Below, piece by piece: positions 24,782 through 33,625 of a stretch of DNA of 64,000 nt (positions within the stretch are counted from its first letter, which is position 1; each line of letters begins with the position of its first letter). Both the position numbers and the translations under genes were made by a program. The notes beneath the pieces were generated by a model. That model ran no database searches and was not told the DNA's origin. It was given only the letters and a program-made list of their open reading frames with translations. The stretch comes from JAAXGX01 sp965203565 (lineage in GTDB: Bacteria; Acidobacteriota; Vicinamibacteria; Vicinamibacterales; UBA8438). The stretch spans positions 1,550,001 through 1,614,000 of the forward strand of contig OZ241896.1 of the NCBI GenBank assembly GCA_965203565.1, written 5' to 3'.

Positions 24782-27664
24782 ATGGACCCCTGGTACAAGG
24801 TAGTCACCCCCCGGCCGGAAGTGCGCGAGGGGCGGTCGTTCAGCCCGGACGAGTTCGCCATTGCGCTCGAGCAGGTGGTGGCGGGGACTGCGCCGGACGA
24901 CTACCGCGACCCGGCGCAGTTCTTCGCCCGCACCTGCTTCACGCGGGCGCTGACCGAGCATGCCGGGATGGTGCTGCGGCGGCTGTCCGGGCGGACGGCG
25001 AACGCGGCGCCGGTGCTGACGCTGATCACGCAGTTCGGCGGCGGCAAGACGCATACGCTGACGGCGCTCCACCATCTGGCGCGGGCCGGGGCGGGGGCGG
25101 CGGACCTGCCCGGCGTGGCCGATCTGCTGGCGGCGGCGGACGTGCCGGCGGCGCCCGCCGCGCGGACCGGCGTCTTCGTCGGCAACGCGTGGGACCCGGC
25201 CGAGGGCCGGGAGACGCCGTGGATCGACCTCGCGCGGCAGCTTGCCGGCGAGGCGGGAGTCGCGGCGCTCGGGCCCGCGGCGCGGACGACGCCGCCCGGC
25301 ACCGAGGCGATAGCCGCGGTGTTCGCCGCCGCGGACGCGCCGGTGCTGCTGCTGTTCGACGAGGTGCTGAACTTCGTCAACCGGCATCGCGGCATGGCCG
25401 AGCCGCTGCACGCCTTCATCCAGAACCTGACGGTCGCGGCGGCCGGCGCCGCCCGGGCCGCCGCGGTCATCAGTCTGCCGCGCAGCCAGGTGGAGATGAC
25501 CGACTGGGACCGGCAGTGGCAGGACCGGATCACCAAGGTGGTCCGCCGCGTCGCCCAGGATCTGATGGCGAACGACGAGGCGGAGATCGGCGAGGTGGTG
25601 CGCCGGCGGCTGTTCGAGGACCTCGGCGACCCGCGCGCGCGGCGGAAGACGGCCCGGACGTACGCCGACTGGTGCTTCGAACGGAGCGCCCGGCTGCCGC
25701 CCGAGTGGACGGCGGTCGACACGGCGGCCCGCGGCGCGAAGGCGCGCGACTTCCTGCGCGGGCGGTTCGAGGCGTGCTACCCGTTCCATCCCGCGACCCT
25801 GTCGGTCTTCCAGCGGAAGTGGCGCGCGCTCGGCCAGTTCCAGCAGACGCGCGGCACGCTGGCGATGCTGGCGCGCTGGATTGCGTGGGCGGCGCGCGAG
25901 CAGTTCGGGCAGGCGCGGCGGGAGCCGCTGATCACGCTCGGCTCGGCGCCGCTCCAGGCGCCCGAGTTCCGCGCGGCGCTCCTCGGGCAGCTCGGCGAGT
26001 CGCGGCTCGACACCGCCATCGACGCCGACGTCGCGGGACCGATGGCGCACGCCCGGGCGCTCGACGCCGACACGAAGGGGCCGCTGCGCGACATCCACCG
26101 GCGCGTCGGCGCGGCGATCCTGTTCGAGTCGTCGGGCGGACAGGTCGACAAGGTGGCCCATCTGCCCGAGCTGCGGTTCGCGCTCGGCGAGCCGGACGTT
26201 GAGACGACCACCATCGACACGGCGGCGGCGGCGCTCGAAACGGCGGGGTTCTTCATCCGCAAGGTCGGCGCGGACGGCTTCCGCATCCACCACCAGGCCA
26301 CCCTCCGGAAAGTGGTCAGCGACCGGCGGGCGTCGCTCGACGACGCGGCCGACGTCGGCCCGGCCGTCCGCGCGCTGGTCAGGGACGAGTTCGCCCGCGG
26401 CGCCGCGCTGCCGGTGGCGGCGTTTCCTGAAGACGGCGCGGCGGTCCCCGATTCGCCGCGCCTGACGCTGGTGGTCGTCGACCCGGACGCGGAGTGGACG
26501 GCGGGAGGGCCGGACGTCGAGCGGGTCGGCGAGTGGACCCGGCGGCGCGGGACGTCGCCGCGGCTGTACCCCGGCGCGCTCGTCTGGTGCGCCCGCAAGC
26601 CGGGGCGGGAGCTCCGCGAGCAGGTCGCCACGTGGCTGGCGTGGCGGCGGGTGGCGCAGGAGCTGGCCGACGGCGTCCTCGGCGCGGAGTTCGGCCGCGA
26701 GGACCGGAGCGCGGCGCAGGCGGCGGTGAAGAACGCCGAGGACGAGGCCCGCGACGAGGTGTGGGGCGGCTACCGGTTCGTGGCGCTCGCCGACGCGCAG
26801 GCGGCCGGCGGACTCCGGACGATCGACGTCGGGGCCGGCCACGCCAGCGCGAACGACACCCTCTGCGGGCGGGTGGTCGCCGCCCTGAAGGCCGAGGCGC
26901 TGCTGAACGACTCGGTCGGCGCGGGCTACCTCGAACGGCGCTGGCCGCCGGCGTTCCGCGAGTCGGGCGCGTGGCCGCTGACCGGCCTGCGCCAGAGCTT
27001 CCTGGACGGGTCGCTGACGCGGCTGGCGGACCCCGACGCCGTGCTGCGCCGGAAGATCGTCGAGTTCGTCGAGGGCGGAGCGTTCGGGCTGGCGTCGGGC
27101 GCCCGGCCGGGAGGCGGTTACGAACGGCTGTGGTTCCAGGAGCCGATCGGCGCGGACGAGGTCGCGTTCGAGCCGAACGTCTTCCTGCTGGCCAGGGCGC
27201 GGGCCGAAGCGCTCCGGTCCGCGCCGGGCGATCCTACCCCGCCGCCGGCGCCCGGCCGCGGCGCGCAGCCGGCGCCCGTAACCGACTCCGCCCCGGATGC
27301 GTCCGGTCCGGGCCCCGGCCCTGGTCCCGGCCTGGATTACGGTCCCGATCCGAACGTTCCGGCGGCCGCCGCCGACGGCCGGCCGCGGACGATCCGCCTG
27401 GCGGGCACGGCGCCGCCCGAGGTCTGGAACCGCCTCGGCGCGAAGGTGCTCCCGAAGCTCCGTTCCGGCGGCCGGCTCGTGGTGAGCGTGGAGTTCACCG
27501 TGGAGGTCGATGCGGCCGCCGCCGGACCCCTGGAAGCGGAGCTCCGGCGGATACTCGCCGACCTGAACCTCGACGATCGGATGGAGGTGACCGCCGCCAG
27601 GACGATCGACGACAAACTGAAATCCAACGAGATGCCTCTCGGTCGGGTCGGAATGGCTGAATGA
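24782..27664 (+). CDS. DUF499-family ATPase, anti-phage associated
   Basis: 960 residues starting MDPWYKVVTPRPEVREGRSF, the typical N-terminus of this family. Walker A is QFGGGKTHT near residue 83 and Walker B LLLFDEVLNF near 189. Later family landmarks are HPATLSVFQRKW and the long C-terminal half. A Gly-Pro linker lies near residue 841. DUF499 proteins accompany DUF1156 methyltransferases in defence neighbourhoods, where they are presumed DNA-translocating or remodelling ATPases. Here the nearest DUF1156 gene is 6.5 kb upstream, separated by inserted ATPase modules. The last codons lie in a 51-base sequence repeated at 28411, beyond a HigBA module, so the original 3' end may have been displaced. 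Confidence 0.85.
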   Translation: MDPWYKVVTPRPEVREGRSFSPDEFAIALEQVVAGTAPDDYRDPAQFFARTCFTRALTEHAGMVLRRLSGRTANAAPVLTLITQFGGGKTHTLTALHHLARAGAGAADLPGVADLLAAADVPAAPAARTGVFVGNAWDPAEGRETPWIDLARQLAGEAGVAALGPAARTTPPGTEAIAAVFAAADAPVLLLFDEVLNFVNRHRGMAEPLHAFIQNLTVAAAGAARAAAVISLPRSQVEMTDWDRQWQDRITKVVRRVAQDLMANDEAEIGEVVRRRLFEDLGDPRARRKTARTYADWCFERSARLPPEWTAVDTAARGAKARDFLRGRFEACYPFHPATLSVFQRKWRALGQFQQTRGTLAMLARWIAWAAREQFGQARREPLITLGSAPLQAPEFRAALLGQLGESRLDTAIDADVAGPMAHARALDADTKGPLRDIHRRVGAAILFESSGGQVDKVAHLPELRFALGEPDVETTTIDTAAAALETAGFFIRKVGADGFRIHHQATLRKVVSDRRASLDDAADVGPAVRALVRDEFARGAALPVAAFPEDGAAVPDSPRLTLVVVDPDAEWTAGGPDVERVGEWTRRRGTSPRLYPGALVWCARKPGRELREQVATWLAWRRVAQELADGVLGAEFGREDRSAAQAAVKNAEDEARDEVWGGYRFVALADAQAAGGLRTIDVGAGHASANDTLCGRVVAALKAEALLNDSVGAGYLERRWPPAFRESGAWPLTGLRQSFLDGSLTRLADPDAVLRRKIVEFVEGGAFGLASGARPGGGYERLWFQEPIGADEVAFEPNVFLLARARAEALRSAPGDPTPPPAPGRGAQPAPVTDSAPDASGPGPGPGPGLDYGPDPNVPAAAADGRPRTIRLAGTAPPEVWNRLGAKVLPKLRSGGRLVVSVEFTVEVDAAAAGPLEAELRRILADLNLDDRMEVTAARTIDDKLKSNEMPLGRVGMAE
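27562..27612 (+). repeat. 51-base direct repeat, left copy (in DUF499 3' end)
   Basis: Begins CCTGAACCTCGACGATCGG and matches 28411-28461 with one mismatch (A at 27602, G in the other copy). The spacing is 849 bases. Confidence 0.92.
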
Positions 27665-27715
27665 CGTTGCAAAACCAGTATCGAGGAGCCGGGGAACGCC
27701 TGACGATTGGTGACG

Positions 27716-28033
27716 CTATGCAATGCCTGAACGGGTGGTCGGCGCGGAACGCTGCACGAACCGCAGCGTGACCCCGCAGGCGGCGGCGATTCTGGTCACC
27801 GTACCCAGCCGCGGATCTCTGTGACCCGACAGGCTGCGAGAAAGGCCGACACGATCGACGTTTGCCCTGCGCGCTATCGCCGACACGCCGCCCTGGGCCG
27901 CAGCAACGTTGCGAAATGCTTTCATCACCAACCGCGGATCGCCGTCGGCGTCCTCGATCGCCGCGTTCAGATAGGCGGCGACGTCTTCCGGCGTGTTGAG
28001 ATAGTCACCGGGTTCATGTGGCTTGACGGGCAT
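27716..28033 (-). CDS. higA: HigA-type antitoxin (helix-turn-helix)
   Basis: 105 residues reading leftward. GGVSAIARRANVDRVGLSRSL is a helix-turn-helix of the kind found in addiction-module antidotes, followed by GTVTRIAAACGVTLRF. The N-terminal YLNTPEDVAAYLNAAIED is typical of this family. The start overlaps the toxin gene by 20 bases, and the toxin-first order is that of HigBA modules. Expected to bind the toxin and repress the shared promoter. Confidence 0.87.
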   Translation of the reverse strand: MPVKPHEPGDYLNTPEDVAAYLNAAIEDADGDPRLVMKAFRNVAAAQGGVSAIARRANVDRVGLSRSLSGHRDPRLGTVTRIAAACGVTLRFVQRSAPTTRSGIA

Positions 28034-28355
28034 GACGTTTCTCCTCCTTGTACGCCTTCCAGCCGGCTTGCGCCGTTGCGATGTCAGTGGCCTGCCGTTT
28101 CTTCGCGCCGCCGGCAAGCAGAACCACCAGATCATTGCCATCTCGGCCAAAGTAAACGCGATAACCGGGACCTGCATCGATGCGTAACTCGGACACTCCG
28201 TCGCCAACCGAGCGATGGTCACCGAAGTTGCCGAGTTCAATCCGATCGAGACGAGTCTGGACGCGGGCGCGGACCTCGGAGTTCTGCATTCTGAACCACT
28301 TGTCGAAGGCATCGGCGCCGTCAGCGGCGACGTAGTGGACGACCCGCACCACCAC
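28014..28355 (-). CDS. higB: HigB/RelE-type toxin
   Basis: 113 residues. RVQTRLDRIELGNFGDHRSV, then VSELRIDAGPGYRVYFGRDG and LVVLLAGGAKKRQ, form the RelE/ParE-fold ribosome-dependent mRNase pattern, with conserved basic residues. The start is the first of three consecutive GTG codons. A TACAAT-like -10 element lies only a few bases upstream, so the message may have almost no leader. The module sits between the two halves of a 51-base repeat of the DUF499 3' end, which suggests insertion. Confidence 0.87.
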   Translation of the reverse strand: MVVRVVHYVAADGADAFDKWFRMQNSEVRARVQTRLDRIELGNFGDHRSVGDGVSELRIDAGPGYRVYFGRDGNDLVVLLAGGAKKRQATDIATAQAGWKAYKEEKRHARQAT

Positions 28356-28361
28356 TTAATT

Positions 28362-28377
28362 GTAGTCTTCAGGCTAC
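28362..28377. promoter_or_regulatory. Palindromic operator/promoter candidate for higBA
   Basis: The 16-base sequence GTAGTCTTCAGGCTAC is an inverted repeat with arms GTAGnCT and AGnCTAC. It overlaps a TACAAT -10-like element on the minus strand, just upstream of higB. This is where a HigA autorepressor would be expected to bind. Confidence 0.5.
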
Positions 28378-28410
28378 AGCATGTCGAGGGTCGAGTGATG
28401 AACGTCCCCG

Positions 28411-28461
28411 CCTGAACCTCGACGATCGGATGGAGGTGACCGCCGCCAGGGCGATCGACGA
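28411..28461 (+). repeat. 51-base direct repeat, right copy
   Basis: Second copy of the DUF499 3'-end sequence. Here the frame continues as AIDEQS and stops, an alternative C-terminus. With the left copy it brackets the HigBA module. Confidence 0.92.
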
Positions 28462-28494
28462 GCAGTCGTGAGCGCCCCGGCTCGCCGGCACCGA

Positions 28495-29478
28495 TCAGGC
28501 GCCCGTCGTCAGCACCGTGGAGCCGGTGGTGGCCCGCGCCTCCAGATCGCGGTGGGCCTGTGCGGCGTCTTCCAGGGCGTACGTCTGGTTGACCGCAATC
28601 TTCACCGCGCCGCGGGCGATGACGTCGAACAGCTCGGCCGTCGCCGCCTCGAGGTCGGCGCGCGTTGCGACGTGGGTGGCCAGCGTCGGGCGGGTGAGGT
28701 AGAGCGACCCCTTCGCCGCCAGCGCCGCCGGCGCGAACGGCTCGACCGCGCCCGACGCGTTCCCGAAGCTGACCATCAGGCCGCGCGGCGCCAGGCAGTC
28801 GAGCGATCCCTCGAACGTCTCCCGGCCGACCGAGTCGTAGACCACCGGGACGCCCCGGCCGCCGGTCAGCTCCCGGACCCGGTCGACGAAGCGCTCCCGC
28901 GTGCGGACTATCGGGTGGTCGCAGCCGTGCGCCCGCGCCAGCTCCGCCTTCTCCGGGGAGCCGACGACGCCGATCACCGTCGCGCCGAGATGCTTCAGCC
29001 ACTGGCAGGCGATCAGGCCGCACCCGCCGGCCGCCGCGTGCAGCAGCACCGTCTCGCCCGGCCGGACGCGATGCGTCCGCCGGACGAGGTACTGCACGGT
29101 GCATCCCTTCAGCAGGGCGCCGGCCGCCTGCGCGTCCGTGACGCCGTCCGGGATCTTCACCAGCAGCCGCGACGCGATCAGCCGGCGCCGGGCGTACCCC
29201 CCGAGGCTCATGCAGTAGGCGACGCGATCGCCCGGCGCCGCCTCCGTCACTTCCGGCCCGACCGCTTCGACCACGCCGGCCGCCTCGCTGCCGATGACGG
29301 CGGGGAGCGCCGGAACCGGATACGACCCGGTTCGGTGGTAGACGTCGATGTAGTTCAGCCCGGCCGCGGTCTGGCGCACCAGCGCTTCGCCCGGCCCCGG
29401 ATCGGGCAGCTCGACCTGCTCCCACCGCAGGACCTCCGGGCCGCCCGTCTCGTGCATCCGCACCGCGTACGTCTTCAC
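28495..29478 (-). CDS. qor: Zinc-less NAD(P)H:quinone oxidoreductase (MDR family)
   Basis: 327 residues from a GTG at 29478. The N-terminal ETGGPEVLRWEQVELPDPGPG and the GLNYIDVYHRTG segment are typical of quinone oxidoreductase Qor. The nucleotide-binding motif is LLHAAAGGCGLIACQWLK near the middle, and the C-terminus has DAAQAHRDLEARATTG. It reduces quinones with NADPH in the cytosol. No catalytic zinc ligands are evident, as expected. It is transcribed away from glcF, with a 116-base divergent spacer, and is the first ordinary metabolic gene after the defence island. Confidence 0.88.
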   Translation of the reverse strand: MKTYAVRMHETGGPEVLRWEQVELPDPGPGEALVRQTAAGLNYIDVYHRTGSYPVPALPAVIGSEAAGVVEAVGPEVTEAAPGDRVAYCMSLGGYARRRLIASRLLVKIPDGVTDAQAAGALLKGCTVQYLVRRTHRVRPGETVLLHAAAGGCGLIACQWLKHLGATVIGVVGSPEKAELARAHGCDHPIVRTRERFVDRVRELTGGRGVPVVYDSVGRETFEGSLDCLAPRGLMVSFGNASGAVEPFAPAALAAKGSLYLTRPTLATHVATRADLEAATAELFDVIARGAVKIAVNQTYALEDAAQAHRDLEARATTGSTVLTTGA

Positions 29479-29594
29479 GCGGCAACGATATCCGAATCGC
29501 GGGAGCCGTGTGATGACGTGCGCTGCGTTACCCGTTACCATAGGGCCGCGGCGCGCCGCACGCGGCGTCCGCGCCGCTCCGGAATTCCCGCAAC

Positions 29595-30911
29595 ATGGCC
29601 GCGACCACGGGCGCGTTCGACGCCCGCCGCCCGCCGGCGGCGGACCTGCTTGCCGACTGCGTGCATTGCGGCTTCTGCCTGCCGGCCTGCCCGACGTACG
29701 CGTTGTGGAGCCGCGAGACCGACTCGCCGCGCGGCCGGATCCATCTGATGAAGGCGGCGCTCGAAGGCGGCGCCCCGATCAACCCGACGTTCGCGCGCCA
29801 CTTCGACACCTGTCTGGGCTGCATGGCGTGCGTCACCGCCTGTCCGTCCGGCGTGCAGTACGACAGGTTGATCGAGGCGGTCCGGCCGCAGATCGAGCGG
29901 CGGGTCGAGCGTCCGGCCGGCGACCGGCTGTTCCGCCGCCTCGTCTTCGCGCTGTTCCCGCACCCCGGCCGCCTGCGGTGGGCGGCGCTCGTGCTCTGGG
30001 GCTATCAGCGGCTCGGACTCCGGCGGCTGGTCCGGTCGTTCCGGTTGCCGGCCCTCCTGCCGGCGCGGCTCCGGGCGATGGAGGCGGTGGCGCCGGACCT
30101 GTCGCTGCGCGCCGCCTGGTCGGCGATGCCGGCGGTCGTCCCGGCGCAGGGCGGGCGGCGGCGGCGGGTCGCGCTGCTGCTCGGCTGCGTGCAGCGCGTC
30201 TTCTTCGGCGGCGTCAACCGGGCGACCGCCCGCGTGCTCTCGGCCGAAGGGTGCGAGGTGGTGATTCCGCCGGGGCAGGGATGCTGCGGCGCGCTGATGC
30301 TGCACGCGGGGCTCGAAGACGACGCGGCGGCGCTGGCGCGGCGGTTCATCGACGCGTTCGAGCGGTCGGCCGCCGGGGTCGACGCCGTCGTGACGAACGC
30401 GGCCGGCTGCGGCTCGACGCTCAAGGAATATGGCCGCCTCCTGCGCGACGACCCGGCGTACGCCGCGCGCGCCGAGGCGCTGGCCGCCCGGTGCCGCGAC
30501 GTCTCGGAAGTGCTGGCCGATCTGGAGCCGCGCGCGCCGCGCCACCCGATCCCGCTGCGCGTCGCTTGGCACGACGCCTGCCACCTCCGGCACGCGCAGG
30601 GCGTCAGCGCCGAGCCGCGCCGCGTGCTGTCGGCCATCCCGGCGCTCGACGTCCGCGACGCGCCGGAAGGGGAGCTCTGCTGCGGATCCGCCGGAATCTA
30701 CAACCTGGTCGAGCCGGAGGTCGCAGCGGAGCTGGGACGCCGCAAGGCGAGCAGCATCCTGGCGACCGGCGCGGAAGCGGTCGTCTCGTCGAACCCCGGC
30801 TGCCTGCTGCAGCTCCGGAGCGCGCTCGAACGCGCCGGCCGGCCGCTGCGGACGATGCACCTGGTGGAGCTGGTCGATGCGTCGATCCGGGGCGTCCGGC
30901 CGACGGCGTGA
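29595..30911 (+). CDS. glcF: Glycolate oxidase iron-sulfur subunit GlcF
   Basis: 438 residues. Two 4Fe-4S ferredoxin motifs appear early (CVHCGFCLPACP near 18 and CLGCMACVTACP near 75), followed by two cysteine-rich CCG domains (CCGALMLHAG, CCGSAGIYN). This is the layout of GlcF, which passes electrons from the glycolate or lactate dehydrogenase flavoprotein to the respiratory chain at the membrane. The flavoprotein genes glcD and glcE are not in this window. A related LutA/LarF-like role cannot be excluded. Confidence 0.88.
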   Translation: MAATTGAFDARRPPAADLLADCVHCGFCLPACPTYALWSRETDSPRGRIHLMKAALEGGAPINPTFARHFDTCLGCMACVTACPSGVQYDRLIEAVRPQIERRVERPAGDRLFRRLVFALFPHPGRLRWAALVLWGYQRLGLRRLVRSFRLPALLPARLRAMEAVAPDLSLRAAWSAMPAVVPAQGGRRRRVALLLGCVQRVFFGGVNRATARVLSAEGCEVVIPPGQGCCGALMLHAGLEDDAAALARRFIDAFERSAAGVDAVVTNAAGCGSTLKEYGRLLRDDPAYAARAEALAARCRDVSEVLADLEPRAPRHPIPLRVAWHDACHLRHAQGVSAEPRRVLSAIPALDVRDAPEGELCCGSAGIYNLVEPEVAAELGRRKASSILATGAEAVVSSNPGCLLQLRSALERAGRPLRTMHLVELVDASIRGVRPTA

Positions 30912-30977
30912 CCGGGCGCCGGCCGCCTGCCCGTGCCGGTGTGACGCGGAGGTCCGTCACAGGCTGCCGGCCGGCGG

Positions 30978-31006
30978 TTGACACGCGCAACGCCGGGACT
31001 TACTGT
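30978..31006 (+). promoter_or_regulatory. Sigma-70-type promoter upstream of the secreted protein gene
   Basis: TTGACA, 17 bases, then TACTGT. The perfect -35 and correct spacing make a good housekeeping promoter about 200 bases before the ATG at 31209. I see no coding region in the 297-base gap (30912-31208) beyond this and the AAGGAGG ribosome site. Confidence 0.6.
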
Positions 31007-31208
31007 CTGGCAATCGGGGATTTACCCAGCAGCCCGTGGTGGAGCCCCGCGTCGCGCCGAGAGCGGCGAGGCGCCCGGCTGACAAGGCGTGAGGAAGGCG
31101 CATATTGGGCATACGCAACCGACGAACAACGCCGTCAGGCGGGATGCATCGCTGCTCGAATGCAGCGGGGACCTCCGCCACGGGCTGCCAGGCCGCCAAG
31201 GAGGCATC

Positions 31209-32132
31209 ATGACCGTTCGAAGGGTTGCAGCGACGTCGGTGCTCGGGATTTCGGTGCTGCTGGCGCCGCCGGCCGGCGGACAGACGGCGGGTCAGGACGG
31301 CGCGGCATGGTCGCCGGCGCGGACCGCCTGGGGAGATCCGGACCTGCAGGGGATCTGGTCGAACACGACGACGACGCCGATGGAGCGGCCGGCCGACCTT
31401 GCGGGCCGGGAGTTCCTGACCGAGGAGGAGCGGGCCGAACGGAATCCCGGCTCCGGACTCTCGGCGGAAGCCCGGTCCGACTTCATGCCGACCGGCGCGT
31501 ACAACGACTTCTGGCTGGAGAAGGGCGAGCTGTCGCTGCGCACGTCGCTCATCATCGACCCGCCCGACGGACGGTATCCGCCGCGGACGCCGGAAGGGGA
31601 GGCGCGCCGGGCGAAGCGGTTCGCCAGCTTCACCGGCGGCGGCGACCTCGCGTCGTGGGAGGACTTCAGCACCTACGACCGGTGCCTCACCCGCGGCATG
31701 CCCGGCGCGATGACGCCCGGGTTCTACAACCACAACTACCAGATCCTGCAGACGCCCGACCACGTCGCCATCCTGGTCGAGATGATCCACGACGTCCGGA
31801 TCGTTCCGCTCGACGGCCGGCCCCGCCCGTCGTCGGCCCTGACGCAGTGGCTGGGCGCCTCGACCGGACGGTGGGAGGGCGACGCCCTGGTGATCGAAAC
31901 GACCGGCCTGCACGAGGGAGACCGCCGCGTGGTCGAACGGCTGACGCGGGTCGGGCCGGACGAGATCGACTACCGGGTGACCGTCACCGACGCCGCGGAG
32001 TGGACCGGACCGTGGACCGCCCTGATGCCGATGACGGCCATCGAGGGTCCGATCTTCGAGTACGCCTGCCATGAAGGGAACTACTCGCTTCCCAACATGC
32101 TCTCCGGCAAGCGCGCGGAGGAGGCGCGCTGA
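31209..32132 (+). CDS. Secreted protein of unknown function, GDPDLQGIW family
   Basis: 307 residues after an excellent AAGGAGG site. An N-terminal signal peptide (VAATSVLGISVLLAPPAGG) ends near residue 25. The mature part begins with TAWGDPDLQGIWSN, a family signature I know mainly from expanded paralogue sets in Acidobacteriota. Later landmarks are FYNHNYQILQTPDHV, GASTGRWEGDALVIET and YACHEGNYSLPNML. The function of the family is not established; it is exported, presumably to the periplasm. It has its own promoter and is apparently monocistronic. Confidence 0.8.
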   Translation: MTVRRVAATSVLGISVLLAPPAGGQTAGQDGAAWSPARTAWGDPDLQGIWSNTTTTPMERPADLAGREFLTEEERAERNPGSGLSAEARSDFMPTGAYNDFWLEKGELSLRTSLIIDPPDGRYPPRTPEGEARRAKRFASFTGGGDLASWEDFSTYDRCLTRGMPGAMTPGFYNHNYQILQTPDHVAILVEMIHDVRIVPLDGRPRPSSALTQWLGASTGRWEGDALVIETTGLHEGDRRVVERLTRVGPDEIDYRVTVTDAAEWTGPWTALMPMTAIEGPIFEYACHEGNYSLPNMLSGKRAEEAR

Positions 32133-32202
32133 CGGAGCGGCCGGCCGGGACGGACGGCGGCGGGAGCATGCGCGGCGGCCGGATGCGCGCCGCCGCGCCG
32201 CT

Positions 32203-33336
32203 TCACGGACGGGCGGCGGACGCCCGGCGTTCGAGATCGGCCAGCAGGTCGTCGCGGCGGCGCAGTAGCTCCTTCCTCGGCCGGCGTCCGCGCGGCGAGC
32301 CGACGACGTACTCGCACAGCAGCGGGAACGCGATGGTCGAATCGCAGTACGCCACCACGGTGTCGGGCAACCGGCCGGGGTTCACCTTGCCCCAGCTCAC
32401 CGCCTCGGCCGGGGTGGCGCCCGACAACCCGCCCCAGACCGCCTGGTCGGTCGTCAACTGGATGAAGAACTCGTTCCCCCCCTTCGGGATCCCGTACACC
32501 TCCCAGAGGGTCGGCTGGCCCTGCAGGTAGAAGTTCTTCGGCGACCCGCCGCCCAGAATCACGCAGCCGTTCTTCTCGGCGGCCAGGACGATGGCGCAGA
32601 CCTCGTTGACGTCCCGGTTCGGATCGACCATGCACCGGCCGTCGTTCAGCAGCGCGTGGGCGGCCACGTTCATCCCGATAGAGCTGTCGCCGGGCGAGGA
32701 GGTGTAGATCGGCGCGCCGGCGGCGGCCGCCTTGGCCACCACCGAGTGCTCGTCGCAGCCGGGCCGCCGCTCCAGCAGGTCGAGGCCGAGGTCCTGGTGC
32801 AGCTCGGCCGACGAGATCGGCGCATCGTACCCCCGGCGCGCCAGGAATTCCCGAAGGTACGCGTCGGTCTCCAGCAGGACCTCCGCCGGGAACAGGACGT
32901 CGTAGATCCGAATGATCCCCTGCTCGTGCAGCTCGACGTCGTCGAGGAACGGCGAGCCCCGATGCAGCGTGAAGTTCAGGGCGTGATGCAGGTCGTGATA
33001 CAGGTTGGCGCCGGTGCTGACGACGAAGTCGACCAGCCCCCGGTCGATCAGCTCGATGACGCATCCGCCGAGGCCGGCCGGCGTCAGCGCGCCCGCCATG
33101 GTCAGCCCTATCGTCGTGTCGTGCGCCGGGTCGAGCATCCGGTCGGTGAAGACGCGGCACGCCTCCGAGAGCCGCCCGGCGTTGAACGCCTGGAACCCGT
33201 CGTCGATCAGCCGCCGGACTTCGGCGCTGCCGCGCGGGCGATAGCAGCGGATCGGGGCGCCGCTCAACGGGCGGCGCCGACCCGCGGCGGAGTCGGGAGC
33301 AGAGTCGGCGAGCGCGCCGGTCGGTCGATGGGGCAC
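32203..33336 (-). CDS. Deoxyhypusine synthase-like protein
   Basis: 377 residues. GGCVIELIDRGLVDFVVSTG, then ANLYHDLHHAL, then TSSPGDSSIGMN, VILGGGSPKNFYLQGQP and WGGLSGATPAEAVSWGK follow the deoxyhypusine synthase fold, including the lysine that forms the enzyme intermediate in the GGGSPKN segment. Eukaryotes and archaea use this enzyme to modify eIF5A, which bacteria lack. Bacterial members are thought to make homospermidine or act on other amines. The polyamine role here is inference. The first ~25 residues are low-complexity, and a later start is possible. Confidence 0.82.
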   Translation of the reverse strand: MPHRPTGALADSAPDSAAGRRRPLSGAPIRCYRPRGSAEVRRLIDDGFQAFNAGRLSEACRVFTDRMLDPAHDTTIGLTMAGALTPAGLGGCVIELIDRGLVDFVVSTGANLYHDLHHALNFTLHRGSPFLDDVELHEQGIIRIYDVLFPAEVLLETDAYLREFLARRGYDAPISSAELHQDLGLDLLERRPGCDEHSVVAKAAAAGAPIYTSSPGDSSIGMNVAAHALLNDGRCMVDPNRDVNEVCAIVLAAEKNGCVILGGGSPKNFYLQGQPTLWEVYGIPKGGNEFFIQLTTDQAVWGGLSGATPAEAVSWGKVNPGRLPDTVVAYCDSTIAFPLLCEYVVGSPRGRRPRKELLRRRDDLLADLERRASAARP

Positions 33337-33348
33337 GGCGGTGGTCCG

Positions 33349-33603
33349 CTACCCGGCGGCGCCTCCGCCCGGCTCGACCCGGCCCGGCTCGATCCAGTCC
33401 GGCCGCCGCCCCCCGGCCGCCGCCAGCAGCAGCGCGGCGCCGGTCGCGCCCAGGAGGAGGCCGACTCCGTCGGACAGCGCCGACTCCCAGGGGAAGTCGG
33501 CGAGACGCAGGACGGCGCACGCGGCGATCAGCATCCCCCCGGCGAGCGCGGCGCCGCGGCGGGCGAACGCCAGACGCAGCACGAGGCCCCGCGCCCGGCG
33601 CAT
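33349..33603 (-). CDS. Small putative membrane protein
   Basis: 84 residues from the ATG at 33603. Two hydrophobic spans are visible (ALAGGMLIAACAVLRL and GVGLLLGATGAALLLAAAGG), with arginine-rich cytosolic flanks. It lies between fabI and the DHS-like gene, 22 bases after the fabI stop. I do not recognise a family. Composition and codon use match the neighbours, so it is probably real though unconfirmed. Confidence 0.5.
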   Translation of the reverse strand: MRRARGLVLRLAFARRGAALAGGMLIAACAVLRLADFPWESALSDGVGLLLGATGAALLLAAAGGRRPDWIEPGRVEPGGGAAG

Positions 33604-33625
33604 CCCGGCGCCCCGCCGCGGCCGG

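Noticed and set aside
27295..27360. Gly-Pro repeats in DUF499 as a regulatory repeat
   Set aside because: They are in frame and form a simple linker in the protein.
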